A stretch of 64,000 nt of DNA from Ceratorhiza oryzae-sativae (GCA_030998015.1 JARWMV010000250.1:372001-436000); one strand, 5' to 3'. Numbered from the stretch's first letter, positions 1-12,221 are shown. Notes: generated from the letters alone by a model not told the origin. Program-made: numbers and translations.

Positions 1-236
1 AGTAGTTATATGCCCTGGAATGGCTAACAACCAGTGTCCACCCTGGTGACTTTTGCTTTCTATATTGTAAGTAATTAATGGTTTCTTCAACAGCTTCCTG
101 TAATATTTGCAGCAGTGCTGTGATGAGCTAAACTGTGCAAACAGGTGGAGATTGTTGCATATTAATTACTAGTCATCCCATTTTGAAATTGTTCTATGTT
201 TAGCACAATTCAGGATTGCTTGATTTTTGCACTAGC

Positions 237-1786
237 TACAGTTAGCAACAAAACTGTATGAATGCAAGCTACTGTAAGCTTGCACAGGCTCTAGCTGCAG
301 GAATGCAGCACCTTGATCTCTGCATTTGTAACTGTTATGTAGATACAGAGCTAGTCTACCAAATAAAAAATGCTTGAAAAGATTTGAATGAGAAATGGTA
401 GATATATGCCTGAAACAAAACCAAGGGGGTGTTTGTACAGTTTTGTTACCAAAGAAAGTCCAAAGCCATTTACCACCTAGAACTTTCTGTCAGAGCAAGC
501 TCAAGCTTTGCCACTTAAGTTTTAGTATACATACTACTGTGGCTTACCATGGAGGTCATCATTAGGCTCCTCTCTATCTGAAATGGATGGGTGCTCTTGA
601 AAAAAGGAGCTAAAAAGGGGTTTGTGTCTCAAGCTACTGCCACCTGCAGAGACATCAGCTGATGTGAAGCTGTATAGGCCTATTCAATGTATAAAGGTGT
701 CACAAGAGTCCTCAGATACTTTTTGGCATGAAAAAAGCTTGCATATGCAGGCTGTATGCATACCAGATGTGCATACAGGGGTAGGAAAATGGACAAAATG
801 GGCTGTTCCAGTTGACACAGAAACTGTAGCCAGAGGAGACAAAGAATATGTAAAAGAAACTAGTATAGTGCTACTAATGAGCAATAAAATAGAATCTAAG
901 AGGCCCTGGACTGGGCTGAAATTGACTTCTCCTGAGCCCCTATATGCTATGAAGAATCACTTGCCACAGAAACAGTGGGAAAAGCTATGAGAAACCCCTG
1001 GTGGATTTTTTAATATAAATAGAGTCTCAAAGAACCTTTTTGATCATTTTAAAATTAGCTGTTGAGGGATGAAAGCAAAATATGTAATAGGGGCTCAGGA
1101 GAAGTCAATTTCAGCCCAGTCCAGGGCCTCTTAGATTCTATTTATGCTCATTAGTAGCACTATACTAGTCTTTTTACATATTCTTTGTCTCCTCTGGCTA
1201 CAGTTTCTGTGTCAACTGGAACAGCCCATTTTGTCCATTTTCCTACCCCTGTATGCACATCTGGTATGCATACAGCCTGCATATGCAAGCTTTTTCCATG
1301 CCAAAAAGTATCTGAGGACTCTTGTGACACCTTTATACATTGAATGGTCATATACAGCTTCACATCAGCTGATGTCTCTGCAGGTGGCAGTAGCTTGAGA
1401 CACAAACCCCTTTTTAGCTCCTTTTTTCAAGAGCACCCATCCATTTCAGATAGAGAGGAGCCTAATGATGACCTCCATGGTAAGCCACAGTAGTATGTAT
1501 ACTAAAACTTAAGTGGCAAAGCTTGAGCTTGCTCAACAGAAAGTTCTAGGTGGTAATGGCTTTGGACTTTCTTTGGTAACAAAACTGTACAAACCCCCTT
1601 GGTTTTGTTTCAGGCATATATCTACCATTTCTCATTCAAATCTTTTCAAGCATTTTTTATTTGGTAGACTAGCTCTGTATCTACATAACAGTTACAAATG
1701 CAGAGATCAAGGTGCTGCATTCCTGCAGCTAGAGCCTGTGCAAGCTTACAGTAGCTTGCATTCATACAGTTTTGTTGCTAACTGTA
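237..1786. mobile_element. Long foldback (inverted-repeat) element with TA flanks
   Basis: Two nearly identical arms, 237-943 and 1087-1786, are reverse complements of each other around a spacer of about 143 bp. The arms differ by a few small indels and substitutions. The outer ends read TA-CAGTTAGCAAC, so TA dinucleotides (237-238 and 1785-1786) flank termini beginning CAGT, the form seen in Tc1/mariner-type elements. No transposase is visible: the open frames in the arms are the same non-coding-looking sequence read on opposite strands. CpG is scarce. I infer a non-autonomous foldback DNA transposon. A transcript through it would fold into a long hairpin. An assembly artefact (false palindrome) is possible but the arm differences argue against it. 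Confidence 0.75.
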
Positions 1787-3133
1787 TATGGGAAGCATCA
1801 ACTCCATGGGCTCTAACATCTACCTTTACTTCATATAGTCTGCAGTTATGGTGAACATATGCTCCAAGAAGAGGACATCGGACAACCCAAGCAAGCATGG
1901 CAAGTTCAGATCGGCCTGAACACCAATAGCACAGGTGATTACCGGTGTGACCAACCAAATCCCAAGCGGATCATCAATGGAGCGCTGCAAACAACACCTC
2001 AAGAAGTTCCCTACTACAACCAGGGTATGCTCTTCCATTATTGTTACTTTTTGAGCTTTTTGGGGAGATTTCAATTGTATTATTAGCTTTGATTGCAAGC
2101 TTCCAAGAATGGCGGTTCGGTGCGCAACGAGATGTGATTTCGAAGATTTTGAACACGGTAAGAACTATTTCCCCAAGTCCATGAACCAGCTAATAGAATG
2201 TACAGGAATTACACCAATACCTCGCAAAACTACCTCATGGAAGCACAATCAATGTGGGTCCATTTTTACTCACGACTTTCGTGTAAACCCATGCTTCTTA
2301 CAGTGTATCTTTGACGTAAGCGTTTTTTCTCGAGTCAGATGGCTCCGAGGTGTTTACATCAACTGGTGCCTTATATAGCTTGGCGTTGGCGAGGAGATTC
2401 CTAGTAAGGCCAGCCAAACATTTGCTGTGGTTAACTGTAACTCCGATTTTAGGTTTGGAACATACCATCCCCGTGTGCCCAAGGTCATTGGATTCCCATA
2501 TAATCACGCCAGCGACTACAAGTGAAGCTCGTGAATTCTCTATGTTGCAGCAGTTTTTCCCACTTTGCAGATGCCACCTCCGCCCGGTGGTTCCGCCCGA
2601 TCACCCTCAAAGCGGCAGTGTGCAAGCTTCAGGCGTGGTTTTAATTCAGACTCCACAGCACGCCCCTGAACCTAGATCGCTTGACGATATACCGTTGGAA
2701 CCGCACCACTTTGAGAGCGTCTCAGCAAAAACAGCAAGTTTTTTTTTCCCTTAATTAATTCTCAATACTTGACAGCTAACTTCGCGATCCCCCCAAGTTC
2801 ATCTGGACCGGGTGGCACCAGCGGAAGAAGGCGGAGGACCCCACAATTTACCTTCCGGGGCTCCTTACTCAGGTAAACTGTCTCGTATGTTTCAGACATC
2901 TACGGCTTGCAGACGACGCCTTGTCAGATATTTACTCAAGCTATCGAAAGTCAGTTGGAAGACGAATCTGGCGAGGTCCCGACTTATGAAGCTCTTTTTA
3001 ATCGTATTAGGTCAGTTCTCATGATCGGAAGGAGCTTTCCGGAGCTTACGCATGATTCATACAGCCAGGAGCTTGAAACTCGGTCCTTGCCAACGAACAC
3101 ATTGCAGTTCATCCAGGTAAGTGGAAAATTTGA
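1787..3133 (+). other. Region with weak coding traces, possibly a degraded gene
   Basis: Several short plus-strand stretches look protein-like: 1859-2020, 2430-2520 (reading YHPRVPKVIGFPYNHAS) and 2907-3119 (containing QAIESQLEDESGEVPTYEAL), the last ending at a good donor, GTAAGT, at 3118-3123. I could not join them into one frame. The only obvious splice pair between 2876 and 2898 would give a 23-nt intron, too short for normal splicing, and stops interrupt the other joints. It may be a decayed gene or a gene with introns I cannot place. No family recognised. Confidence 0.25.
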
Positions 3134-3185
3134 ACTTGATACGTCAGGTCCCCTAGCTAACTTGATACGTCAGGTCCCCTAGCTA
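3134..3185. repeat. Perfect 26-bp tandem duplication
   Basis: The unit beginning ACTTGATACGTCAGG occurs twice in tandem, at 3134-3159 and 3160-3185, without mismatch. It lies just downstream of the last coding-like stretch at 3119. Confidence 0.85.
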
Positions 3186-4757
3186 ACTCAAAATACGGCT
3201 CCAGCTATGGACTCCGTTCCAAGACGCAAGTAAAAATGGTGAAATGGTATTCATTGAATTGATCGGATAAACATCCATCGCTGAACATACTGGTTCTCGC
3301 AGATTGAAGTTCTTCATTCACCAGTCGTGCTATGATCCATTGCCATGCAACAAGAGCCAAATGGTCATTCACCCATGCCCCTGTAGTTCTTGCATCGTTA
3401 TGAAAGCTGTGTGATTTGATTTGAACGTAGGGGTGCTTTGGCCGTGGAAGGGGTGTAAATTGCGCCCTGTCCAGTTTGGATGAGCACCGGCTCCTTTCCG
3501 GATTGGGACTGGATTAAAGAATGAAAATCTTGGCCACAAGTCTGGATTGAAACTCATGTTCTGGGGGCAACCATAGCTAACGGACAAGGCAAACAAGCCT
3601 GATAGGGTAGCCATAAATCAGTATCACAGAAACGCATTCATGTGGAGGGTAATCAGGTTGTTATCCCAACAAGTAGCTTTACCAAGTGGCCGTTCGAGCA
3701 TCAGAGAAGCCAGCACAATCACCCAAGCTACTTACAAGTAGTATTTCCAGGCCTGAGTTTGGTAGCTCGAATGACTTTCTGTCTCGCTGCTATGGTGTCC
3801 CGACAATAATAGAGAGCTGGCGATCGAATCGCTGTTTGCTGACAGAGGTTGCGACTCACACGACTAGTCGCATTTCAAGTTCTTTTCTGTCATGCTCGCT
3901 CTCGGCCCTCGCCCACCAGAACAGCGCCTCCGTAGGTATTATCCACCTGAATACTGACGATATCGAACTCACGAGGCTTGGTTTGAAGGAGTTTGGTGAG
4001 CATGGCGAGACCAGCGAGTGTCTCACTCGCAGAATAAGTCTGAGTAATTATTAGTGTTGTATGGTACATCATGCTTGAGTGTATACGGACAACACTGAAA
4101 ACTGAAATAAGCCCATCTTGAATCTTGCGTCGAGTTGAAGTTGAGCAGCTCTCAGTCGATTTCTGGCTCTGCCACACTGGAACCAGTTGTTGAATACTTG
4201 CACTATGGTGATTTGCCGCCATTTTTAGCTTATTATTCGTTATTATCGGCGTTCGATTCAATGTCAGTTGGTATGAGCTGGTCGTCTGTAGCCATACAGA
4301 AACGAACTGGAAATGCGACTAGTCCCATGAATCGCAGCCCCAGCCAGCAAATAGTAACTCGATCGCAAGCTCTCTAACATCAGGAACTTCAAAGTTATAA
4401 AATGAATCTAGGTTGAGCGGAAAAGCCTGTTCGTCTAATGATATATTGCAAGATACTGAACTTTTCCGTATATCATAGGGGTGGCGTTTCGGGCCTAAAC
4501 ATCCAGAGTACACACCTGCAACGGGAGCAGTACAAAAGCCGAGAAGATCAGGTAACCCTTCTCTCAAGCCTAAGAAAAAGCTCTAAAGAAAATGAAGCAC
4601 TGATACAAATTTCAGTGGATCTAGACTGTGCAGTTCATGTCGGACGCGAGCATCACAGTTGCCTTGGATACTTGGAGTATATGCGCAGCCATAATTCAAA
4701 ATAACGCCTTTAATTCTTCTCTTTAAACAAAATTAACAAGGAAAACTATAACACATC
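3186..4757. other. Intergenic, no convincing gene
   Basis: Open frames here are short, on both strands, and lack conserved motifs or splice-consistent extensions. I see no RNA gene and no clear repeat. Confidence 0.4.
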
Positions 4758-6062
4758 CTACGAAGCAGGCTTATCTCCAATATGCACCTTGCTCATCATA
4801 TCCGCCAACGCGTCCGCCGCGTCGTCCAACTTCTGATTAACGGCATTTGCAACCTTGCCTTCCTTCTCTTCTTCTTCCTCGCTTGCATCGCCCCTCTTGA
4901 CCTCTGCCTCTTCCTCCTCCCTCTCTGCTTCCTCCTCGTCAAACTCTTCCATATCGTCCAACTCGTCGAGGGCGTCTTGGTGCCCATGGCTCTCAAGCGC
5001 TTCGCGAACGTTGGTAATGCATTCATCCTCTGGGTCTGCCCTATTCCCGTTGAGCTCGAGAGTTGTCAGATTAGGAAGCTTTGAACTAATCGCCTCGGCA
5101 AGGATATTGATCGCCCGGTGGTCCCATTCGCCGTACTGCACCTTGAGCACCTCGAGCTTCGGACACTTGCCTTCCTTCAACGCGGTCGCAAGCGCGATCC
5201 CTCCCTTCGGACCCAGCAAACAATCGGACAAATTAAGCGAGCGAAGGTCCGACCAGCTAGCAAGGGCCACCGCAACTGCCCTAGAACCCGATTCTGTTGC
5301 CGTGTTATCCTGGATATCGAAAACCTGGAGCGAATGACACTTGGACAACCCTTGTGCAATCTCCGCGATTCCTTCCATCCGAATCCCGTTTTGAGGCATC
5401 CGGACTTCGGTTATGCCGCCGTGCGCGGCAAACGCAGCGGCCCAGTTCGGGGCCGAGCCGTTTTCGAGTCTGTTTCGGCCGCAAATGACTGTGCGCAGGC
5501 GGGTAGGATGGACGTCGGACGTTTTGGCGTTCTCGAGTAGGGCGTCAGCGATGGTTCGACCACCGTCGGGGCCTAGACCGTTGTTGTTGAGCTTGAAGAC
5601 CTGGAAGTATTTGTTCTCTTTGAGGAATGGGACCATGGGCTCTGCTACACGTCCGCCAAACGCATTGTCCGAGAGGTTCAGCTCGATGAGAGATGTTTTG
5701 TCTTTGAGTGCGTTGCAGAGGGCGGACAGCGCTTGAGGGATCTCGGTGATCAGCCGGCCGGTGAAGATGTCGTGAAAGTCGGCGATCTGCACAACGCAAA
5801 AATTACACAATCACCATAGAAGGCATAGCGATAGGCTTGCCTTGAGAGTTTTGGCGTCCTTGAGTACCTCGGCAAGCGCCTCACACGCCTCGACACCCAG
5901 GGTGTTCCCTCCAAAATGAACCTCCTCGAGATCCTTGATGGCCCTCAGCTCCTTGAGGTGGGGCTCGATATCCTCACGGGTCGTGAGCTTGAGGCCCTTT
6001 CCATGAATCGTAAACACCCGCGACGGGTCCGCGTACGTCTCAGACTGCGTCGTAGAAGCCAT
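4758..6062 (-). CDS. rna1: Ran GTPase-activating protein (RanGAP1/Rna1)
   Basis: This is the cytosolic activator of Ran GTP hydrolysis, which keeps Ran in its GDP form outside the nucleus for nuclear transport and spindle assembly. Two exons (6062-5841, 5786-4758) encode about 416 residues, close to the 386 of fission yeast Rna1. A leucine-rich-repeat fold fills most of the protein. The exon junction falls just before the conserved IADFHDIFTGR stretch, which carries the family's conserved arginine, followed by LSDNAFGG, NNGLGPDGG, ICGRNRLENGS, MPQNGIR and LELNGNR repeats. A long acidic tail (DELDDMEEFDEEEAE onward) ends the protein, as in the family. The start ATG at 6062 gives MASTTQSETY, matching the usual N-terminus. 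The single intron (5787-5840) has a GC donor (AAG/GCAAGC). The gene is divergent from the MLRQ-type gene. Confidence 0.95.
5787..5840 (-). other. rna1: GC-AG intron in RanGAP gene
   Basis: On the minus strand the exon ends CTCAAG and the intron begins GCAAGC and ends GTGCAG (54 nt). No GT donor nearby keeps the frame, while this one joins two strongly conserved protein segments exactly. Confidence 0.8.
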
Positions 6063-6292
6063 TACCAAAAGCGTAGAGGGATATATATAAAAAAAAACAG
6101 AGTCAAGAAGGAAGATATGCGCGGCCAAGGGCAAAGTCACGTGCGTTATCCCAGCTGATGTAATGTTGGCGCTTGGGCTGATCTGCGCGACACGTGCGCT
6201 CGGTGCCATATAAATGCGGAGCCCCGCCCCTGCCCCGCCTCCTCATCTGCATCCCTCCACCACTCAGTCTTTTTATTGCTTATTCTTTCACG
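6063..6292. promoter_or_regulatory. Short divergent promoter between rna1 and the MLRQ-type gene
   Basis: Only 230 bp separate the two start codons, so both genes must take their upstream signals from this interval. It contains two CACGTG-type E-box sequences (at 6138 and 6190, the second read as ACACGTGC) and a CATATAAAT TATA-like stretch at 6208-6216 on the plus strand side. Transcription start sites cannot be seen. Confidence 0.5.
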
Positions 6293-6907
6293 ATGGCTGC
6301 CCGTTTCCTGACGTCGAACCCAGCTCTTGCCCCCCTCTTTGCCGCTGTCGGCGCTGGTGAGTCCGAGCCTGACGCACTGGGCGACCGCCGCTGATGAATG
6401 TGTCTCTGTCGGGCAGGTATGCTCGGAGCGAGTTGGTTTGGGTTCCATGTCTTGAAGAACAAGTATGTCTCTCGTTGAAACGGCGTTGACTGTGCGGTTG
6501 ACGAGCCCCCCCCCCCCTCGTTGCCAACAGCCAAGAAGTCCTCATTGCCCGTGGTGTTAACCCCACCCCGTGGAACAACGTGAGGCAAGACCAAAACACC
6601 AAGGCAAGTCGCCTGTCTCCCGTCGCGTTTGCTCCGCCCCCTCCCCCCCATCATCCTCGCACCCCCCGCATGGCTCCAGGTTCTCGAACCCGCCGCTTCG
6701 GATAACAGACAGTGGCTGACTCCGATTGGTCCGAAATAGCTCTACTCGCCCAATGCCGACTTCTGGAAGGGACGCCAGGGCATACCTGACCCCCGCTCGT
6801 CGTTTATGGACAAACTCATGCAGGCTGAAGTCAGGGTTCAGGACGCCGCGCTCGCCGCGAGCAACAAGGTCCACGATATCAAGGAACGTGCGCTCGGCAG
6901 GTCATGA
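6293..6907 (+). CDS. MLRQ/NDUFA4 (B12D) family subunit of the respiratory chain
   Basis: A small inner-membrane mitochondrial protein of the NADH-ubiquinone reductase MLRQ/NDUFA4 family, associated with complex I or IV depending on the organism. Four exons (6293-6356, 6417-6462, 6531-6603, 6740-6907) give 116 residues. A single hydrophobic segment near residues 12-32 (PLFAAVGAGMLGASWFGFHV) is followed by the family signature EVLIARGVNPTPWN. The C-terminus (KLMQAEVRVQDAALA) is helical and charged, a fungal extension beyond the roughly 80-residue animal protein. The third intron (6604-6739) starts with GC (ACCAAG/GCAAGT) rather than GT. The gene shares its promoter region with rna1. Confidence 0.88.
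6604..6739 (+). other. GC-AG intron in MLRQ-type gene
   Basis: The donor is AAG/GCAAGT, a perfect consensus apart from C at position 2. The acceptor is GAAATAG. Splicing here joins DQNTK to LYSPNADFW in phase 0. The intron is 136 nt, longer than most in this window. Confidence 0.8.
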
Positions 6908-7269
6908 GTTGGCACACCTGCTTGTAAATTTGTATTTGGATATGACTGTTGTGTATTATCTGTGTAGCTGCTTGTTGTCGATCCTTGTGTGAATGCACGT
7001 GGGCGTTGGTGCTTCGTGTTTGCTGCGATTATACATCTATAGGTTACATAAAACGAGCACTCAGAGCAGTAGAGGGTAGCGACTAGAGTCGGGGAATATC
7101 ATCAACTGGGTTATGTACAACAAATCCGAAAACCAAACCCCAAATTAAACATGAAAAACCATGACGAGAGCAAAAGCGACACGAATATAAAAAAAAAAGA
7201 GATAGTCCTTGACGCGTATCCAGTACGCATAAATCATCACACTCTCGCTAAATCGACACGCATCACCGC

Positions 7270-10200
7270 CTAGCTGGCCACTGCGCTCTTCTTCTTCGAT
7301 ATGGATCCAAAGCGCCCGGCTAGCCGCCGCGGCTCTTTGGCAGCAGCCTTGGCCTCTGCCTCTGCCTTTGCCCGTGCTTTTGCCTCGTCTGCAGCAGCTT
7401 TTGCCCTAGCCTTGGTTTCGGCCACTTCGCGCGCTTTGGCCTGGGCAAGAGCAGCCTTGGCCTCTGCCGCAGCGTTGTTTGCATTCCGTTTCGGCATCAG
7501 AGCAGAAAACGCCAGCCGACTCAGGCTCCTTCCTGATTTGGGGACCTTGTCATGAGCTTGATCCGGGGTCTTCTCCACAGTCGAAGCAGTGGTCGAAGGC
7601 GCAAGCGAGATCGAGTCCGTAGCCGGCGTAGGCATGGGGGGAACAGGCGATGCGCCTCGTGCGCGGCTGACTAATCGCCTTGCCGCGCTGCTTACGCTCA
7701 ACGACCGCTTGAGTCCCTTGGGCGCTTCGGGAACCTTGAGGCCACCTTCGCTCTCGCTCGCGCTTTCCGGAATGGGGAACGGAACTCCACCTTCTTGGTG
7801 TCCACCACTGCTGTTCGTTCGAGACAGCGCACGAGCACGTAGTGGAGGCGGGGCGGGAGGAGCAAGACTCGACGAGACAGAACCCGAAGAACGAGAAAGT
7901 GGCGGGGCTTTCGTCGAGACGGACGTCACACGGCGAGGACGAGCATCCTCGGGTCCGTGCTGAGCCTTGGAGGGACTCGTGTCAAGAGACGTAGCACGGG
8001 TGCGGGGAGGCGAGGTGGCTCTCGAAGCGAGCGCAGGAGCAGACTCGGCAGGTGCAGTAAGCGGGGTAGGCTCAAATGGAGTCGACGTAAAAGACAGCCC
8101 AGACATGGCCGTATTCTGCGTCACAGCTGGCGCAGAGGTGGAAATCGTGTTTGCGCGAGGCCCTGGTCTGAGGGACGATCGCTGAGGTCGTGCAGGTGGG
8201 GCTCTGCCCACAGGCGTCTTGCTGCTAGGCGTAGAAGCGACAGGCGTGCGAGGAGAGGATCTTGGAGACGCGGTGCTCGTGCGAGGTATGGTTAGACTTG
8301 GTCGTGGGGAACCAACATTCCGACCAGAGGACATGCTCGTCCTGGGCGTGCTCAAACTCGGACGAGGCGTTCCGCTATGCTTGGGCGTCGCAATACCCGT
8401 TCCGTTCTCTTTGGTACCCGTCGACATGGATCTCGAACGCGAGTTGGACGTTCCGGAACCAGGTGTGCTCGTCCTAGAGACCGAGGAAACAGACGTCTTT
8501 TTGGTCGAAACCGTAACAGGCGTTCGCGTGGTCGTGGCCGTGGTCGATCGGAGTGAGGAGGTAGAGCTCTTGCGCATGGACGTAGCAGATGCCTTGCGAC
8601 CGATCGGTGCTCGTTGGCCCAGCACTTCGCCAGATGGTTTCCGCCCAACGGGCTTGCGAGCAGATGCCGAAGAAGGGGAGCGAGGGATCGCGGTGGGGCT
8701 CGAAGGCGAGTCATTCGCACCCGACTTGCGCCTGAGTCCACTGTCGACCCGAGCGCGCACGTTGCTGTCCACCCTCGAACTGGTGACGCTCTCGACGCGC
8801 TGGCGAACAAGGGAATCCACCCTCGGACGAGTAACACTCTCAGTTCGAGTCCGAACGCTATCGACTCGTGGACGAGCGGTAGCGGTAGAAGCCGACCTCG
8901 CAAGTAGGCTATCGGACTTTTCTTTCGCCTTGTCTTTAGCGCCAGCGTCCGTCTTTGTCCTGGACTTTTTTCCGCCCCTCGTGCGACCAGCACCAATGCC
9001 CACCCCGCTCTGAATCCTCGCCCGGCCAGCACCGACACCGACCTCGGTCGTGCGCACCATCGAATCCTCTTCTGTTTCGTCCGTATCCTCCACTGACGTC
9101 TCAGACGGGATCCTCGAATGAGACAACACTTCAGCCGCAGGGACCAGCGGGCTCGGGTTTGTCGATTCGCTCGACGTCGAAGGCGGAGATCGGATCAACG
9201 ATATTCGCTTGCCCACCTGACTCGGCGGTGCACTTCCAGGATTCATAAACACTGGCATGGGCGGCCCGCCAACCACGCTCGTCCGCACAGGCGAACTGCT
9301 CCTACTACTTGATGACCCGCTCAGGTTCATCAGCCGAAGCACATCGGCCCGACTGAGTGCCTCGGCTCCGGCAAATGGCACGAGCAGATCCATCTCCGAC
9401 TCTCGTCCGCCGATTCTGACCTGGGAACTCGAACGGGAATGAGCTGGCCGTGGGACAGATCCGGAACGGGAATGCGTGGATGACGGACGAGAGCGCGCTG
9501 TCGGTGGCGGGACAGAGCCTGAGCGTGAATGGCCCGATTCCGAGCGAGTCTGCGTCGGCAGGGGATCTGGGCAGATGCAGATCCGTTCCTCGAGTGAAGA
9601 GGCGGTCGAGACTGGAGCACAGACGCCAAGACGTCAATCGACAACGGCTCGCTCACAAAACTCGCGCCCAACTTGGAGGTCGTCGCTGAGGCCGACTCTG
9701 AGGCCGTCCCTACATTACTAGCCGCCACAGATCTGGTGGGGAGCGGAAGCGGCTCCTTCTTTGCTCCCAGCCCCCCCAAGATCGGAATCTCCCCAAACCG
9801 GGTGCGCGTCGGACTACCATCACCCTCTGCACCCGAACTCGAACTCGGTCCAAGCTCGAGCGGGGTCGTAAACGGGGAGACGAGTTCAGGCAACGAGATA
9901 TCCCCAGGAAGCGAGAGCGTCGACGTGCTACCCGGAAACGCCAGACTCTCTGCCTCGCTCTCAGACGCGTTGTGGTTGTGTTTGGAAGGAGGCTGGGAAG
10001 ACATCTGAGTCATCGGCACGCCGAGAGTGTAGGACCGTTTCGAGTTGCGCGATGGACTGCTCGTGTTGATCGGCGGAGGAGACTTGCGCGTTGGTGTGCT
10101 GGTTGACGCACGTGTAGGAGGCGTCACGGCCCTCATCAAGCCTAGTCCTCGGACTTTGGACGTCACCGTAAGATCCTCGTCCTCATTCTTGCCCTTTTTC

Positions 10201-12221
10201 GCACCAAACTCGCCCTCGGAATCCGAGTCGGGGAAGGGGGAGAGCGAAGGTATCGTTGACAACATACTCGCCGCACCAGGTGAGGCTCCTAGTCGGGTTC
10301 GCAGCGCATTAGGTGAAGGCGACAGCGTATCCTGGGCAGGGGGTGTTCGACTCGGCGTAGACGGCTGGTGCCACGATGTGTGCCTGCTTGGCAGCGGAGA
10401 CTCGATCACCTCAAACTTGACACCCGATACAGAGATGGTTCGACGTGGGGTGTAGGTGTTACTGGGGGTTTGTCTTTCATGTCGAGCATGCTACCCGAGG
10501 GAGAACCAAATCCGACGCTCGAACCGTTCATGAGGCTTGATCCAGGGGAGCGCAAGAGATTTGACGAGGGTGAACGCAGACTCGAACCAGGCATGCTCTG
10601 AGATGGGGAAGGCGATCGGGCCTCTTCCGCAGGGATGGCGGTGGGAGGAGCGGGCGAGGGTGTGCGTGGGGTCGGAGATGGGGCGCGGAGCTTGCTCTTG
10701 GGCAGCATAGCGGGGGACGAGGTGGATGAGCTTGGAAGATCTAGGCTCTTTGACAACGCGGGTGACGACTCCATGCTCCCAGTCCTACTTCCGTTTGCTC
10801 CAATCATCGACTTTGTCCGAACAGGCGCCGAGAGCTTTGTCGGCGATGGACTGCGATAATGAGCCTCTGCACCAGCAGGAGTCCACATGGACTGCTTAGT
10901 TGGTGAAGGCGCGCGGACAATCGATTTCGGTCTCGATTTCGGCGTAGGTGGAGCTTTACGGAGCACGCGCTTGGTCGGCGACGGCGCGCGAGGCGGATTC
11001 GGTGACGGCGGTCGGCTCAACTTGGGCTTGGCCGTCGGCGGCGGGGAAGGAGGAGGATCCTGTCCGTCAACTTCCGGTGCCTTCTCGATTTCCTTCTCAG
11101 GATCAACAACGTTGTCGGTCGTCGGCTAAACACATGGCAAGTGACAATTTGTCATTGATTCGCCATCCGAAATGATGCGACGAAAAACGGCGCGACATAC
11201 CTGGTCATGTTCTTTTGTCTTGGGGATGTATGGCAGGGGTTCAACCTCGCATCCAGATAGCGCCGCGGCAGCAAAGGTGAGCGTGACCGAGCTCTCCGAC
11301 GGCGTCAAGCGCGGGATGGGTCGACCGGGGGTCGTGCGTGTGATGATCGGAGGTGGACGAAACTTGACGCGCGTCAGGCCCGAACGCTTCGAGGTAGGTG
11401 TAGTTGGCGTGAGGAAAGTGTCAGCGGTGGACGCATCGCTCGCGCTAATGGGCGTGGTCTCGACGATGGCGGAGTCTGGCGGTGTCATTGGGCGCGAAAA
11501 CGACAGACGCGGCGGGGGCAGACGGGCCGGCGACGGGGACGAGTCCGAGTTCGTGCGCGCTGTCGCAGTGAGGGGGGTGGGCGGAGCGAGTAGGTGGGAG
11601 TGGTGGTGGTGGTCGGCCAGACGAGGCTCGTGTTTTTGCAACGGCGTGTCTGATCACACAAACGTAAACAGATCGGTGGTTTGGTCAGGAAAGGGAAATA
11701 GACAAACTTGGGGTGGGGAACGCGATATGTTTGCTCGATGCGTACAGCTTGGTATTGTCGAGCAGCCCGGCCAGCGACGACGCAAGCACCCGGACAGGCA
11801 CGCTCGGCAGCTGGATACCGGTCTGGCCCTCGACGACGGTGCCGGCACACGTCGAGTTGATGCGCACACGCCATAGCAGGACCGATATAGCGCTCTCGAC
11901 CTATTCAGAAAAAAGTGAGGACATCACCCCAACCGACAAAAACGAGCAACCCACCCGCGGCACTACCAAAAACCGTGCAAACACATCGTCTTCGCCAAAC
12001 AACGCCCGCGAGGCAGCGCCCGCAACCGCGGCAATGTTCTCCTCGCTGAGACAGATGCGATCGTCGTCGCCGTTGCCAAGGTGGGTGTCGAGCAGCGCAC
12101 GCAGAATGCGCGGGTAGGCCTCCTCTGCGAGAAACGGCGCCGACACCGAGTCGAGGCTCGCGCGCGGGCGGACGAGGAGGGTGTCGTCGGAGTACGGTAC
12201 GGCGAGGCTCTCAGTGCTCAT
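7270..12221 (-). CDS. Very large Ser/Pro-rich disordered protein, function unknown
   Basis: Not recognised. Four exons can be traced: 12221-11955, 11900-11708, 11649-11201, and 11125-7270, spliced by ordinary GT-AG introns of 54, 58 and 75 nt. The product is about 1,590 residues. Only the first 150 residues look folded (MSTESLAVPYSDDTLLVRPR, then VRINSTCAGTVVEGQTG). The rest is Ser/Pro/Thr/Arg rich, with many SPSPTK and TPRTPSP motifs, a run of degenerate R-x-R-V-D-S repeats (plus-strand positions about 8733-8890), and a C-terminal Ala/Lys/Glu helix ending GRFGSISKKKSAVAS. The motifs would suit proline-directed kinase sites and a scaffold, which is inference. In the last exon the frame shifts twice, near 10465 (a short C run) and near 9560-9610. 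The first looks like a one-base sequence error; the second could also be a 71-nt intron. An in-frame upstream ATG at 12257 is an alternative start. Confidence 0.7.

Noticed and set aside
622..990. 122-codon open frame in the left arm of the foldback element
   Set aside because: The same sequence is open on the opposite strand in the right arm; no motif and no homology recognised, so it is just the repeat read twice.
2876..2898. 23-nt GT...AG intron joining two coding-like pieces
   Set aside because: Far below the shortest well-supported introns here (about 48 nt); more likely the gene is decayed or spliced differently.
8219..9013. 264-codon plus-strand open frame opposite the Ser/Pro-rich gene
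   Set aside because: It is the antisense shadow of the repetitive, GC-rich minus-strand exon; composition follows the complement of Ser/Arg codons and no splice or motif supports it.
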